Assembly: GCA_017383665.1 (NCBI GenBank)
Contig: JAFNWA010000074.1
Location: 1-14,534, forward strand
DNA from: Bacteroidaceae bacterium
Lineage (GTDB): Bacteria > Bacteroidota > Bacteroidia > Bacteroidales > Bacteroidaceae
DNA: 14,534 nucleotides
Direction: 5' to 3'
Shown here piece after piece: positions 1 to 6,323 of this stretch; position 1 is the first letter of the stretch; each line of letters opens with the position of its first letter. The notes beneath the pieces were generated by a model that was given only the letters and a program-made list of their open reading frames with translations, was not told the DNA's origin and ran no database searches. A program made the translations under genes and the position numbers.

Positions 1-420
1 ATTCTATGTTTCAATGTTCATATCATTGCCATATTCGGTGTTGAAGGCTTTGCGTGTACTGCGTCTGTTGCGTGTGTTCCGTTATATGCACTCGTTCCGC
101 CTGTTGCAGACTGCAATGTCTTCCAAGTCAAGGGAGTTGTGGGTGTCACTCCAGTTCCTTATCATTGTTACTTTGATGTTGTCGTTTGTGCTTTTCTTCT
201 ATGAGCACAATGCGCAGCCCGATGTATATGACAATGGATTCAAGTCTGTGGTATGGGCTTTTGCACAGTATATCGGTGATCCCGGTGGTTTTGCAGATAC
301 TCCGCCGATAACACTTATGGGCAGAATCATAGCCAGCATAATAGGTGTTCTTGGAATTGCGTTGTTTGCAGTTCCTGCCGGTCTTGTTGGTGCGGGTTTT
401 TCCGAGGCTATGGAGGATGA
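1..420 (+). repeat. Direct repeat, copy 1 (channel S4-S6 coding tract)
   Basis: This tract matches 2486-2905 at a constant offset of 2485 bases. The first 111 bases are identical. By my hand count there are seven mismatches in bases 1-288, followed by a sharp rise in differences up to base 420, after which the genes diverge. The left end of the repeat is cut by the window edge. Confidence 0.9.
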
Positions 421-1363
421 TAAGAAGAATGCATTCATAAAGAAGAATATCGGTAAATTGCAAATTGCTTTTGAGCGCAAACTAGACCGTCCTACCGGGT
501 TCCAGATAATTCCACAGCATTTGTCGTTGAGTGACATACAGGCAAGAGTGGGCATGAAGGTCGATGATATCATTGACGCGGTTGAGGATTCAGAAAATTT
601 CCGTCTGGTAAACCTTGCTGTAACGCAGACTATTGATGAGCATCCGCAGGATAAACTGGCGATAGAGCATTTTATGGTTAACCGCCCATATGGTTGTTGT
701 ATTGACCGTGGTTCAAAGATTACGATAGTATCGTCCATAAGTTTCATAGATCCTTCTGCCGGGAACTTCTCATACTATGTGGCCCTGATAGGTGGCTTTA
801 ACTATATTAGCCGTGAGTTGGGAGAGAAACGCCCCTACCGTTCGTTCTATAAATTCGATAATGCAAATGATGTTCCGGGGCTTGCCGAGTATATGGCGGA
901 TCTTAACCGCTTGACAGCCCGTGAGGATGCATGGGTTATTTCATTGCTTCCTGCTTCTGGTGCCAATGAACCTTCGTACCCAACGCAGATACACTATGTA
1001 GCAGGTGGTAAGAGTGGAATTGAGGATATTTTTGCAAATAGCCCTACTTTGATTGACAAGACTCTGTTTAAGGGCTTGTATGATGAGGCTGCTGAGGTCT
1101 TTTCCAATGAGTTTGGTTTTGGTTCCGATTTCCAGCGCTATCATGGTGATGCTTTCAATTATGAGAAACTCTATACAAATAAGTTGGATAGGACAGTTCC
1201 TCTGAACAGTTTTACAATGCGTATAGCATGGAGCATAAGTTTGTGGGATTCACGCAGAATTGCTTTCGCCAAACGGTTGGCAGAACTCCTGGCAAAACAT
1301 ATTGAAGGTCGCTCGGAATTGGATTTTATCCCGGATCTCAAAGTATCAAAGTGTGGATATTGA
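1..1363 (+). CDS. Voltage-gated ion channel-like protein, 5' partial (channel A)
   Basis: The reading frame is open from base 2 and the protein begins inside the S3-S4 region, so its start lies left of the window; the ATG at base 14 aligns to an internal Met of the full-length paralogue at 2154-3857. Visible parts are the S4 voltage sensor (Lys/Arg at every third position, ending LLRVFR), S5, a pore loop and S6 ending in AVPAGLVGAGF, which matches the S6 of prokaryotic 6-TM potassium channels. The pore loop reads YIGDPGGFAD (bases 269-298) where TVGYGD would be expected, so potassium selectivity cannot be assumed. About 310 cytosolic residues follow, with the motif PYGCCIDRGSK shared with the paralogue; I recognise no known domain there. 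It sits in the inner membrane. It is first of a closely spaced plus-strand series, 19 nt before the next gene. Family assignment is confident; ion and ligand are unknown. Confidence 0.85.
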   Translation, partial: FYVSMFISLPYSVLKALRVLRLLRVFRYMHSFRLLQTAMSSKSRELWVSLQFLIIVTLMLSFVLFFYEHNAQPDVYDNGFKSVVWAFAQYIGDPGGFADTPPITLMGRIIASIIGVLGIALFAVPAGLVGAGFSEAMEDDKKNAFIKKNIGKLQIAFERKLDRPTGFQIIPQHLSLSDIQARVGMKVDDIIDAVEDSENFRLVNLAVTQTIDEHPQDKLAIEHFMVNRPYGCCIDRGSKITIVSSISFIDPSAGNFSYYVALIGGFNYISRELGEKRPYRSFYKFDNANDVPGLAEYMADLNRLTAREDAWVISLLPASGANEPSYPTQIHYVAGGKSGIEDIFANSPTLIDKTLFKGLYDEAAEVFSNEFGFGSDFQRYHGDAFNYEKLYTNKLDRTVPLNSFTMRIAWSISLWDSRRIAFAKRLAELLAKHIEGRSELDFIPDLKVSKCGY

Positions 1364-1382
1364 ATTTTAAATCGATTTTACT

Positions 1383-2123
1383 GTGAAAAAAGTAATTTTG
1401 TCAGTTTTGATGATTTTCTCTTTTTCCGTGCTCTTTGCTCAGGAGGTGGAGTTTACAGCTGACCGTCCGGGAGCCTCTACCGGTCCTTCAACAGTAGCCA
1501 AGGGTGTCATTCAATGGGAACAGGGTGTGAAGTATGACGGTGACGACGGAAAAGGTGCATTCACTTTCAGCAGTACAAGGTTCAGGTATGGTCTTTTTGA
1601 CGGAGTGGAGTTGCGCCTCTCAGGAGATGGTTTCATATATGACAATGCAAACCGTTGGGAACCTGCATCCCCGGGAGTGAATATAGGTGCAAAAATACGC
1701 TGTCACGAGGAACAGGGTGCTGTTCCTGCAATATCTGTACTTGCAAACTTCGCAATTCCATGTACTGGAACCAAAGGCTTTGTGGTAGAGAACTTTGCGC
1801 CTTCGCTCTATCTGTTGTTCGGGAATACACTTAATGACAGGTTCAGTCTTGGATACAATGTGGGTGCTGAGTGGGACGGTGCGTCTCCCTCGCCGGCGAC
1901 ATTCCTTGCTTTGTCTCTTGGCTATTCGATAACAGACGGTCTGGGATGTTTTGTCGAGAGTTACAACTACTTGGCAAGGGACTGTAATCAGTTTTGTGCC
2001 GATTGGGGATTCAATTATATGGTTGCACGCAAGGTTCAGCTTGATCTTGCGGCAAATATAGACTTGTGTGACCCGGTGCATTGCTGGGCTGTAAGTTTTG
2101 GTGTAGCGTGGCAGATAAATTAA
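1383..2123 (+). CDS. Outer-membrane beta-barrel protein, transporter-like (PF13557-type)
   Basis: This is a 246-residue secreted protein with a GTG start. Residues 1-20 form a signal peptide (MKK, hydrophobic core, FAQ) with cleavage expected around Ala19/Gln20. The mature protein opens with EFTADRPGASTGPSTVAKG, closely matching the N-terminus of the 'putative MetA-pathway of phenol degradation' beta-barrel family (typically E-T-DRPD-x-TE followed by a V-x-KG step). The rest alternates short amphipathic strands with Gly/Asn turns and ends with an aromatic-rich strand (AVSFGVAWQIN), as outer-membrane barrels do. It probably sits in the outer membrane as a small barrel; the substrate is unknown and the Pfam name should not be read as phenol metabolism. 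It lies 19 nt after channel A and 30 nt before channel B, so co-transcription with both is likely. Confidence 0.72.
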   Translation: MKKVILSVLMIFSFSVLFAQEVEFTADRPGASTGPSTVAKGVIQWEQGVKYDGDDGKGAFTFSSTRFRYGLFDGVELRLSGDGFIYDNANRWEPASPGVNIGAKIRCHEEQGAVPAISVLANFAIPCTGTKGFVVENFAPSLYLLFGNTLNDRFSLGYNVGAEWDGASPSPATFLALSLGYSITDGLGCFVESYNYLARDCNQFCADWGFNYMVARKVQLDLAANIDLCDPVHCWAVSFGVAWQIN

Positions 2124-2153
2124 ATGATAAATAATAAAACTGCATAAAATAAT

Positions 2154-3857
2154 ATGAATCGAGTACTGAAATTTAAACGCCAACTTGCCAAAGTGTTTGA
2201 TAATGATCTTCGTACGAAACAATGGCACAACTATCTTGATTACGCTATTATTGGACTTATCGCAATAAGCACACTTACTGTATTTGCTTCGACTTTTGCT
2301 CTTCCTCCTTCATGCGAGAGGATTCTGTCTGCAATAGACATTGTCACAGCAATAACTTTTACAGTTGAGGTTACATTGCGCATCTGGGTAGCCGATTTGA
2401 TTTCTCCCAAATATGCAGGTTTCTGGGGCAGAGTCAAGTATTGCTTTACTTTCTATGGACTGATTGATGTTCTATCAACATATTCATTCTATGTTTCAAT
2501 GTTCATATCATTGCCATATTCGGTGTTGAAGGCTTTGCGTGTACTGCGTCTGTTGCGTGTGTTCCGTTATATGCACTCGTTCCGCCTGTTGCAGACAGCA
2601 ATATCTTCCAAGTCAAGGGAGTTGTGGGTGTCACTCCAGTTCCTTATTATTGTTACTTTGATGTTGTCGTTTGTGCTTTTCTTCTATGAGCATAATGCAC
2701 AACCCGATGTGTATGACAATGGATTCAAGTCTGTGGTATGGGCTTTTGCACAGTATATCGGTGATCCCGGTGGCTTTGCCGATACTCCTCCCATTACTCT
2801 TGTAGGACGGTTGGTGGCAAGTGTGATAGGTGTTCTTGGTATTGCTATTTTTGCAGTTCCTGCCGGTCTTGTCGGTGCGGGTTTTTCCGAGGCTATGGAG
2901 GACGAGAAGCAGAACGAGAAGATTAAGGATAATATTACCAGAATTGTGCACTCCTTCAAATTCGTGCATGATCAGCATTATACCGGTCTGTTTGCTGTAC
3001 CACGCTACAAGGAGGTGAATAGTATCATTACACGCAAGTTTATTCCGTATGACGATGTCCTTGAGACTATTAAGGAGTCGGAGTGTTTGCATCTGTATGA
3101 TATTGTGAACTCTATAAATACTGCCGACAAACCGGAGAGTAAGGTTGTGGTTGTGAACTACAAACATAATACACCTTATGGATGCTGTATTGACAGGGGA
3201 TCGAAGGTGACTATTGTATGTACTTCGGGAACTTCAGAGCCTTTGACGAGTTGGTTTGCGTATCATGTGGCAAAACTTGGAGGTTTCAACTATGTTTCAA
3301 AAGAAGTGGAGACCGACATTGACAACCCTACATCCTACTATAATATCCCGGTAAATGCCGGATGCCCTAATCTCAAACTATTCCTTGACGATATTTCGCG
3401 ATTGGCGGCACATGAGGGAAGTTGGGTGATTCCAATCCTTGAGGCTACTGGACCAAGAAACCGCCCATCACAGTTCCATTTCTGTTATAATAGCAACAAG
3501 GGCGATAGCAGCTACAACGATCCTATGAGTCTTGTGAAGGATTATTCTTCGTTCGACGCTCTTTATGCAGACCTGGAACAAACTTTGGCAGGGAAGTATG
3601 ATTACAAATGTGACAAGAATGAGTTCTATGCTATTGGAAAAGCAAATGTAGGACATCATTTTGTTGCGGAGAATATTTTTACTTTGCGTGTTGAGGCTTT
3701 CATTTGGATATATGACTGCCGATATCTTGCTATTGCAAAGGATTTGGCCGAGGCCTTCCACAAAGTTCTTGAACCGGAGCGTGAATTGGTGACTCCGCCC
3801 GAGATGCTCGTGCGCCCCGAAGGCAAGGATTTTGGTATGCAGGATTATGTTGATTGA
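2154..3857 (+). CDS. Voltage-gated ion channel-like protein with non-canonical filter (channel B)
   Basis: This is a complete 567-residue inner-membrane protein. S1 is about residues 28-48, S2 58-80 with the usual acidic residue (E72 in VEVTLRIW), S3 97-118 with D105, and S4 123-147 with Lys126, Arg129, Arg132, Arg135 and Arg138 at three-residue spacing. S5 is about 158-178, the pore loop about 191-210, and S6 215-244. These are the hallmarks of a Kv-type 6-TM channel subunit, expected to form a tetramer. The filter reads YIGDPGGFAD (201-210): aligned to Kv channels, GYG becomes GFA and two residues are inserted. Residues 250-567 form a soluble domain with PYGCCIDRGSK (341-351) and GGFNYVS (376-382), shared with channel A and not recognised by me. 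It starts with ATG and ends 2 nt before the peptidase gene. Channel identity is confident; selectivity is unknown. Confidence 0.88.
   Translation: MNRVLKFKRQLAKVFDNDLRTKQWHNYLDYAIIGLIAISTLTVFASTFALPPSCERILSAIDIVTAITFTVEVTLRIWVADLISPKYAGFWGRVKYCFTFYGLIDVLSTYSFYVSMFISLPYSVLKALRVLRLLRVFRYMHSFRLLQTAISSKSRELWVSLQFLIIVTLMLSFVLFFYEHNAQPDVYDNGFKSVVWAFAQYIGDPGGFADTPPITLVGRLVASVIGVLGIAIFAVPAGLVGAGFSEAMEDEKQNEKIKDNITRIVHSFKFVHDQHYTGLFAVPRYKEVNSIITRKFIPYDDVLETIKESECLHLYDIVNSINTADKPESKVVVVNYKHNTPYGCCIDRGSKVTIVCTSGTSEPLTSWFAYHVAKLGGFNYVSKEVETDIDNPTSYYNIPVNAGCPNLKLFLDDISRLAAHEGSWVIPILEATGPRNRPSQFHFCYNSNKGDSSYNDPMSLVKDYSSFDALYADLEQTLAGKYDYKCDKNEFYAIGKANVGHHFVAENIFTLRVEAFIWIYDCRYLAIAKDLAEAFHKVLEPERELVTPPEMLVRPEGKDFGMQDYVD
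2486..2905 (+). repeat. Direct repeat, copy 2 (channel S4-S6 coding tract)
   Basis: This is the partner of bases 1-420. Differences in the first 288 aligned bases are almost all silent; only one changes an amino acid (Met to Ile). The differences thicken just after the selectivity-filter codons. Two such direct repeats about 2.5 kb apart could recombine, deleting the beta-barrel gene and fusing the two channels. Confidence 0.9.
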
Positions 3858-3859
3858 TT

Positions 3860-4585
3860 ATGGAACTGTTGAAATCACTTTATGAGATAAACAGCAAGTC
3901 GGGATACGAGGCTGAGATAAAGAATTTTGTATTGGGACAGCTTGCTGATGTGGCACTCTCTGTTGAGGAGGATTCTTTTGGTAATATCTTTATAACAAAG
4001 GGTGTTGCCGGGAGTTATTCTTGCGTTAGTGCGCATCTTGACGAGGTGCATGCGCCTGTGGAGAAGAGTCTGGTTGTTGATGGCGATATGATATATGCCG
4101 TTGATGTTGCAGGCGAACGCACCGGCATTGGTGCCGATGACAAGAACGGCTTGTGGATAATAATAAGGCTGTTGCATGATAAACCGTTGCTGAAGGTCGC
4201 TCTCTTTGTCCAGGAAGAACGCGATGGGGAAATGGCTGGGTGTCGTGGCTCAAAAGCCTGTTCGCTCGGTTTCTTCAATGATGTGCGTTATATTCTTGCT
4301 GTTGACCGCAAGGGTGATAGCGAGGTGGTGACTGTAGGCAAGGGTGATATACGCCTGTGCAACGATGACATGTTCCCGCTTGATGTCCTGCAAAAATATG
4401 GATATGAGTGTGTGCCGGGTGGGCGCACTGATGTTGTCGCTCTCAAGGAGCGCGGATTGCCGGCTCCTTGCTGCAACATCAGTTGCGGTTACTACAATGC
4501 CCACAAGCCCGATGAGTATTCAAAGTTCAGTCATCTTGAGAAGGCCTTGGCTTTTGTAGGTGAGTTATTGGAGAAAATTGTTTAA
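3860..4585 (+). CDS. M42/M20-type metallopeptidase, catalytic domain only
   Basis: This 241-residue cytosolic protein has no signal peptide. Clan MH metal ligands are visible in order: AHLDE with His59 and Asp61, GADDKNG with Asp93 or Asp94 bridging, QEE with Glu119-Glu120, AVD with Asp149, and AHKPDE with His215. The surrounding text (HLDEV, then QEERDG...CRGS, then PGGRTD) is closest to M42 aminopeptidases. M42 and M20 enzymes usually have 340-450 residues because an extra domain is inserted; here that insertion is absent, so the enzyme may be monomeric or assemble differently. A di-metal aminopeptidase or di/tripeptidase activity is inferred. I chose the ATG at 3860 over the in-frame TTG at 3854, which overlaps the stop of channel B. 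It begins 2 nt after channel B, implying translational coupling, and is followed 15 nt later by the repeat protein. Confidence 0.8.
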   Translation: MELLKSLYEINSKSGYEAEIKNFVLGQLADVALSVEEDSFGNIFITKGVAGSYSCVSAHLDEVHAPVEKSLVVDGDMIYAVDVAGERTGIGADDKNGLWIIIRLLHDKPLLKVALFVQEERDGEMAGCRGSKACSLGFFNDVRYILAVDRKGDSEVVTVGKGDIRLCNDDMFPLDVLQKYGYECVPGGRTDVVALKERGLPAPCCNISCGYYNAHKPDEYSKFSHLEKALAFVGELLEKIV

Positions 4586-4600
4586 ATAAACTTTGAAGGT

Positions 4601-4900
4601 ATGTATATAGTCAAAATTACGAACGGTAGGGTGGAACTCTACAATGAAAGAGGGTGCTATCAAAGGACAATCGTTAACAGCAATGCTGTTTATACCGATA
4701 TTGATATGACACAGACGAAGATTGTTGTTACCATGACCAACGGTAGGGTAGAACTCTATGATGAAATGGGTTGTTATCAAAGAACGATTTATAATGGCAA
4801 TGCAACCCAGGCCAGGTGGGCTGGTGGCGATATTGCTGTATATTCCGGCAGTTGTGTAGAATTGTATAGCGACAGGGGATGCTATATCAGAAGAATCTGA
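4601..4900 (+). CDS. Small repeat protein with propeller-blade-like repeats
   Basis: This 99-residue protein of unknown function contains three copies of a motif, NGRVELYNERGCYQRTI (residues 8-24), NGRVELYDEMGCYQRTI (47-63) and a degenerate GSCVELYSDRGCYIRRI (83-99), spaced 39 and 36 residues. Each unit reads as paired beta strands around a Gly turn, like one blade of a beta-propeller or a beta-hairpin repeat. Two and a half units are too few for a closed propeller, so it could oligomerise or form another beta-solenoid. There is no signal peptide. Each repeat holds one Cys at the same place (19, 58, 94). A Shine-Dalgarno-like GAAGG lies just upstream of the ATG. It is the last gene before the hairpin at 4913-4954 and is probably co-transcribed with the channel and peptidase genes. 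It looks intact, and its uniform repeats argue for a real protein. Confidence 0.7.
   Translation: MYIVKITNGRVELYNERGCYQRTIVNSNAVYTDIDMTQTKIVVTMTNGRVELYDEMGCYQRTIYNGNATQARWAGGDIAVYSGSCVELYSDRGCYIRRI
4622..4897 (+). repeat. Internal coding repeats of the small repeat protein
   Basis: Two strongly similar 51-bp units lie at 4622-4672 and 4739-4789 (both begin AACGGTAGGGT and share ATCAAAG), with a weaker third at 4847-4897. The similarity persists at silent sites between the first two units, which suggests a fairly recent internal duplication. Confidence 0.75.
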
Positions 4901-4912
4901 CAATTTGTAGAT

Positions 4913-4954
4913 AAAACAATGTGGGAGTCACCATGGTGGCTCCCACATTGTTTT
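4913..4954. terminator. Bidirectional intrinsic terminator
   Basis: The inverted repeat runs 4913-4932 against 4935-4954, a 20-bp arm with one G-T wobble and a very small loop centred on 4933-4934. It is flanked by A-rich and T-rich ends in both directions. It separates the convergent repeat-protein gene (plus) and acyltransferase gene (minus); its right edge touches the acyltransferase stop codon. Confidence 0.88.
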
Positions 4955-6102
4955 TATTCTTCTACAGCCTTCAGGTAATTGATTACCGGGTTGGCGTACA
5001 TTTCGAGTATCTTTCTGCGGCAGAACTCGTTGTCGCGGTTGGGAAGGTCAATCTTCTCAATCTGTCCCTGCAGGTATGCTTCGAGCTTCGCCTTGTCTTC
5101 TGCTGTATATTTGTCGGCAAAGCGTGTGTCGCCTGTGAGCTGTTCGTAGAAGTAGTAGTTGATGGGCCAGAACTTGTAGTTCTTGTGTATGTGGCGGTCG
5201 ATGATGCGTGCCACTGCTGCGGTCTTCTCGTTCTTGCCCAGTGAGCGGTCGATGGCGTCAATCTCGTCGTTGATGCAGTCGGCAATGTGGTAATGGATGC
5301 CGCCCTTGTAGCCGAACATGCCGGTCTTCATGTTTATGAGGTCGTCTTGTGGTGCCTTCTTCCACTCGGGGTTGTCGCGTTTCTGCTGGAACTCCTTTGC
5401 CTTGAGGTAGTCACACGGGTCATATTCGTATGAGATTGTTGTTGGGGCAATGTTCAGCTCCTTCAATGCGTCAATGATGTCGCCAGTGCTGTACATCGAG
5501 AGCATTTTTATGAGGCCCTCCTGTGTACGGTCGTTGCTGTCCTTGGCGCGTCCCTCGCGCTGTGCAAGCCAGATGGGCTGGTTGCGCTCGGCAATGGTGT
5601 GGTGCATATATGACGATAGGCGCTTTGATGATGCAAGCATCTCGCGTATGCTTGCCGAGCGCTGCACGATGAAACTGCGGTTCACGCGCACGAGTTTCTT
5701 TATCCAAGGGCGGATGAGCAGGTTGTCGCCAATGGCAATCTCAACGGTGTTGCCCACGGTCTCAATGAACACGATGCAAAGGAATGCCGAGTCCATGATG
5801 ATGTCGCGGTGATTGGAGATGCAGAGTGATTTTGCCATGTTCTCCTTGTTCTCTACGCTCACGGTGAGCCCGTTCGAGAGTTTCTGGATTACGCCCTTGA
5901 CAAAGGGATATACCAATGCCTTCTGGAACTCGAGGTTGTCCTTTGATGCACGCATCTGTCCTGCGATATACTCAAAGGGTATTTCTTTGAATGCCTGTCC
6001 AATTACTGCCTGAAATTCAGGGTCGGCAATGAGCTCTTCGAAAATTTGTGGTAGCTCTTCGGGGGTGTAAGGACGGATTTCGTCAAATTCTGCTGGTATC
6101 AT
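4954..6102 (-). CDS. Glycerolipid acyltransferase (PlsC/PlsB family)
   Basis: This 382-residue protein probably transfers an acyl group to a glycerophosphate-type lipid at the inner-membrane surface. The first catalytic motif is SNHRDIIMD (His98 to Asp104), and the substrate-phosphate motif is WLAQREGRAKD (Glu183-Gly184-Arg185). Spacing between the two motifs (about 85 residues) fits the family. The His-to-Asp spacing is HX5D rather than the usual HX4D, unless Asp100 or another residue substitutes. The N-terminal 80 residues (Glu/Pro-rich then helical) and C-terminal 170 residues lie outside the catalytic core, making it longer than a typical PlsC (about 240). There is no clear transmembrane stretch. 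It is monocistronic, divergent from the GATE-protein gene, and a near-consensus promoter lies at 6183-6215. Exact acyl acceptor is not readable; lysophosphatidate or another lysolipid is possible. Confidence 0.82.
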   Translation of the reverse strand: MIPAEFDEIRPYTPEELPQIFEELIADPEFQAVIGQAFKEIPFEYIAGQMRASKDNLEFQKALVYPFVKGVIQKLSNGLTVSVENKENMAKSLCISNHRDIIMDSAFLCIVFIETVGNTVEIAIGDNLLIRPWIKKLVRVNRSFIVQRSASIREMLASSKRLSSYMHHTIAERNQPIWLAQREGRAKDSNDRTQEGLIKMLSMYSTGDIIDALKELNIAPTTISYEYDPCDYLKAKEFQQKRDNPEWKKAPQDDLINMKTGMFGYKGGIHYHIADCINDEIDAIDRSLGKNEKTAAVARIIDRHIHKNYKFWPINYYFYEQLTGDTRFADKYTAEDKAKLEAYLQGQIEKIDLPNRDNEFCRRKILEMYANPVINYLKAVEE

Positions 6103-6182
6103 AGTGCTCTATTTAATTGTTTACAAAATGATTTTAGGGTCAGAAATATAATATGACCCATAATATGCAATGCAAGATACGG

Positions 6183-6215
6183 CAAATATAATCAATACGC
6201 AAATAAACATTCAAT
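6183..6215 (-). promoter_or_regulatory. Putative promoter of the acyltransferase gene
   Basis: Read on the minus strand, ATTG (6215-6212), 21 bases, then TATATTTG (6190-6183). The -7 element fits the Bacteroidota TAnnTTTG pattern fully, and the -33 element matches three of four bases of TTTG. It lies about 80 nt upstream of the start codon. Confidence 0.45.
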
Positions 6216-6252
6216 TTTTGTTATCTTATGCAAACATACACTAAAATTTATT

Positions 6253-6260
6253 TATTTTTG
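6253..6260 (+). promoter_or_regulatory. Possible -7 element for the GATE-mtnN-luxS operon
   Basis: TATTTTTG fits TAnnTTTG and lies 63 nt before the ATG at 6324. No TTTG is present 19-21 bases upstream (the nearest, 6217-6220, is 32 bases away), so the assignment is weak. Confidence 0.3.
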
Positions 6261-6323
6261 CAGTCTGTTTGCGTCTGCTTGTGCAGGCTGTGATAAAAAA
6301 TCTAAAAATGACATTTCACTACT

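Larger units (their letters stand above)
6103..6323. other. Divergent intergenic region
   Basis: These 221 AT-rich bases separate the acyltransferase (minus) and GATE-protein (plus) genes. I see a minus-direction promoter candidate (6183-6215, listed separately) and, for the plus direction, a -7-like TATTTTTG at 6253-6260, without a convincing TTTG at the right distance upstream. I see no small ORF with a ribosome binding site, no strong hairpin and no riboswitch fold. Confidence 0.6.

Noticed and set aside
199..747. Minus-strand open frame over channel A, echoed at 2684-2959 over channel B
   Set aside because: The two antisense frames resemble each other only because the sense genes share a nearly identical tract.
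1620..2228. 202-codon minus-strand open frame
   Set aside because: It lies antisense to the beta-barrel gene, whose signal peptide and family start are clear; the antisense product is rich in Arg/Cys/Tyr with no recognisable motif.
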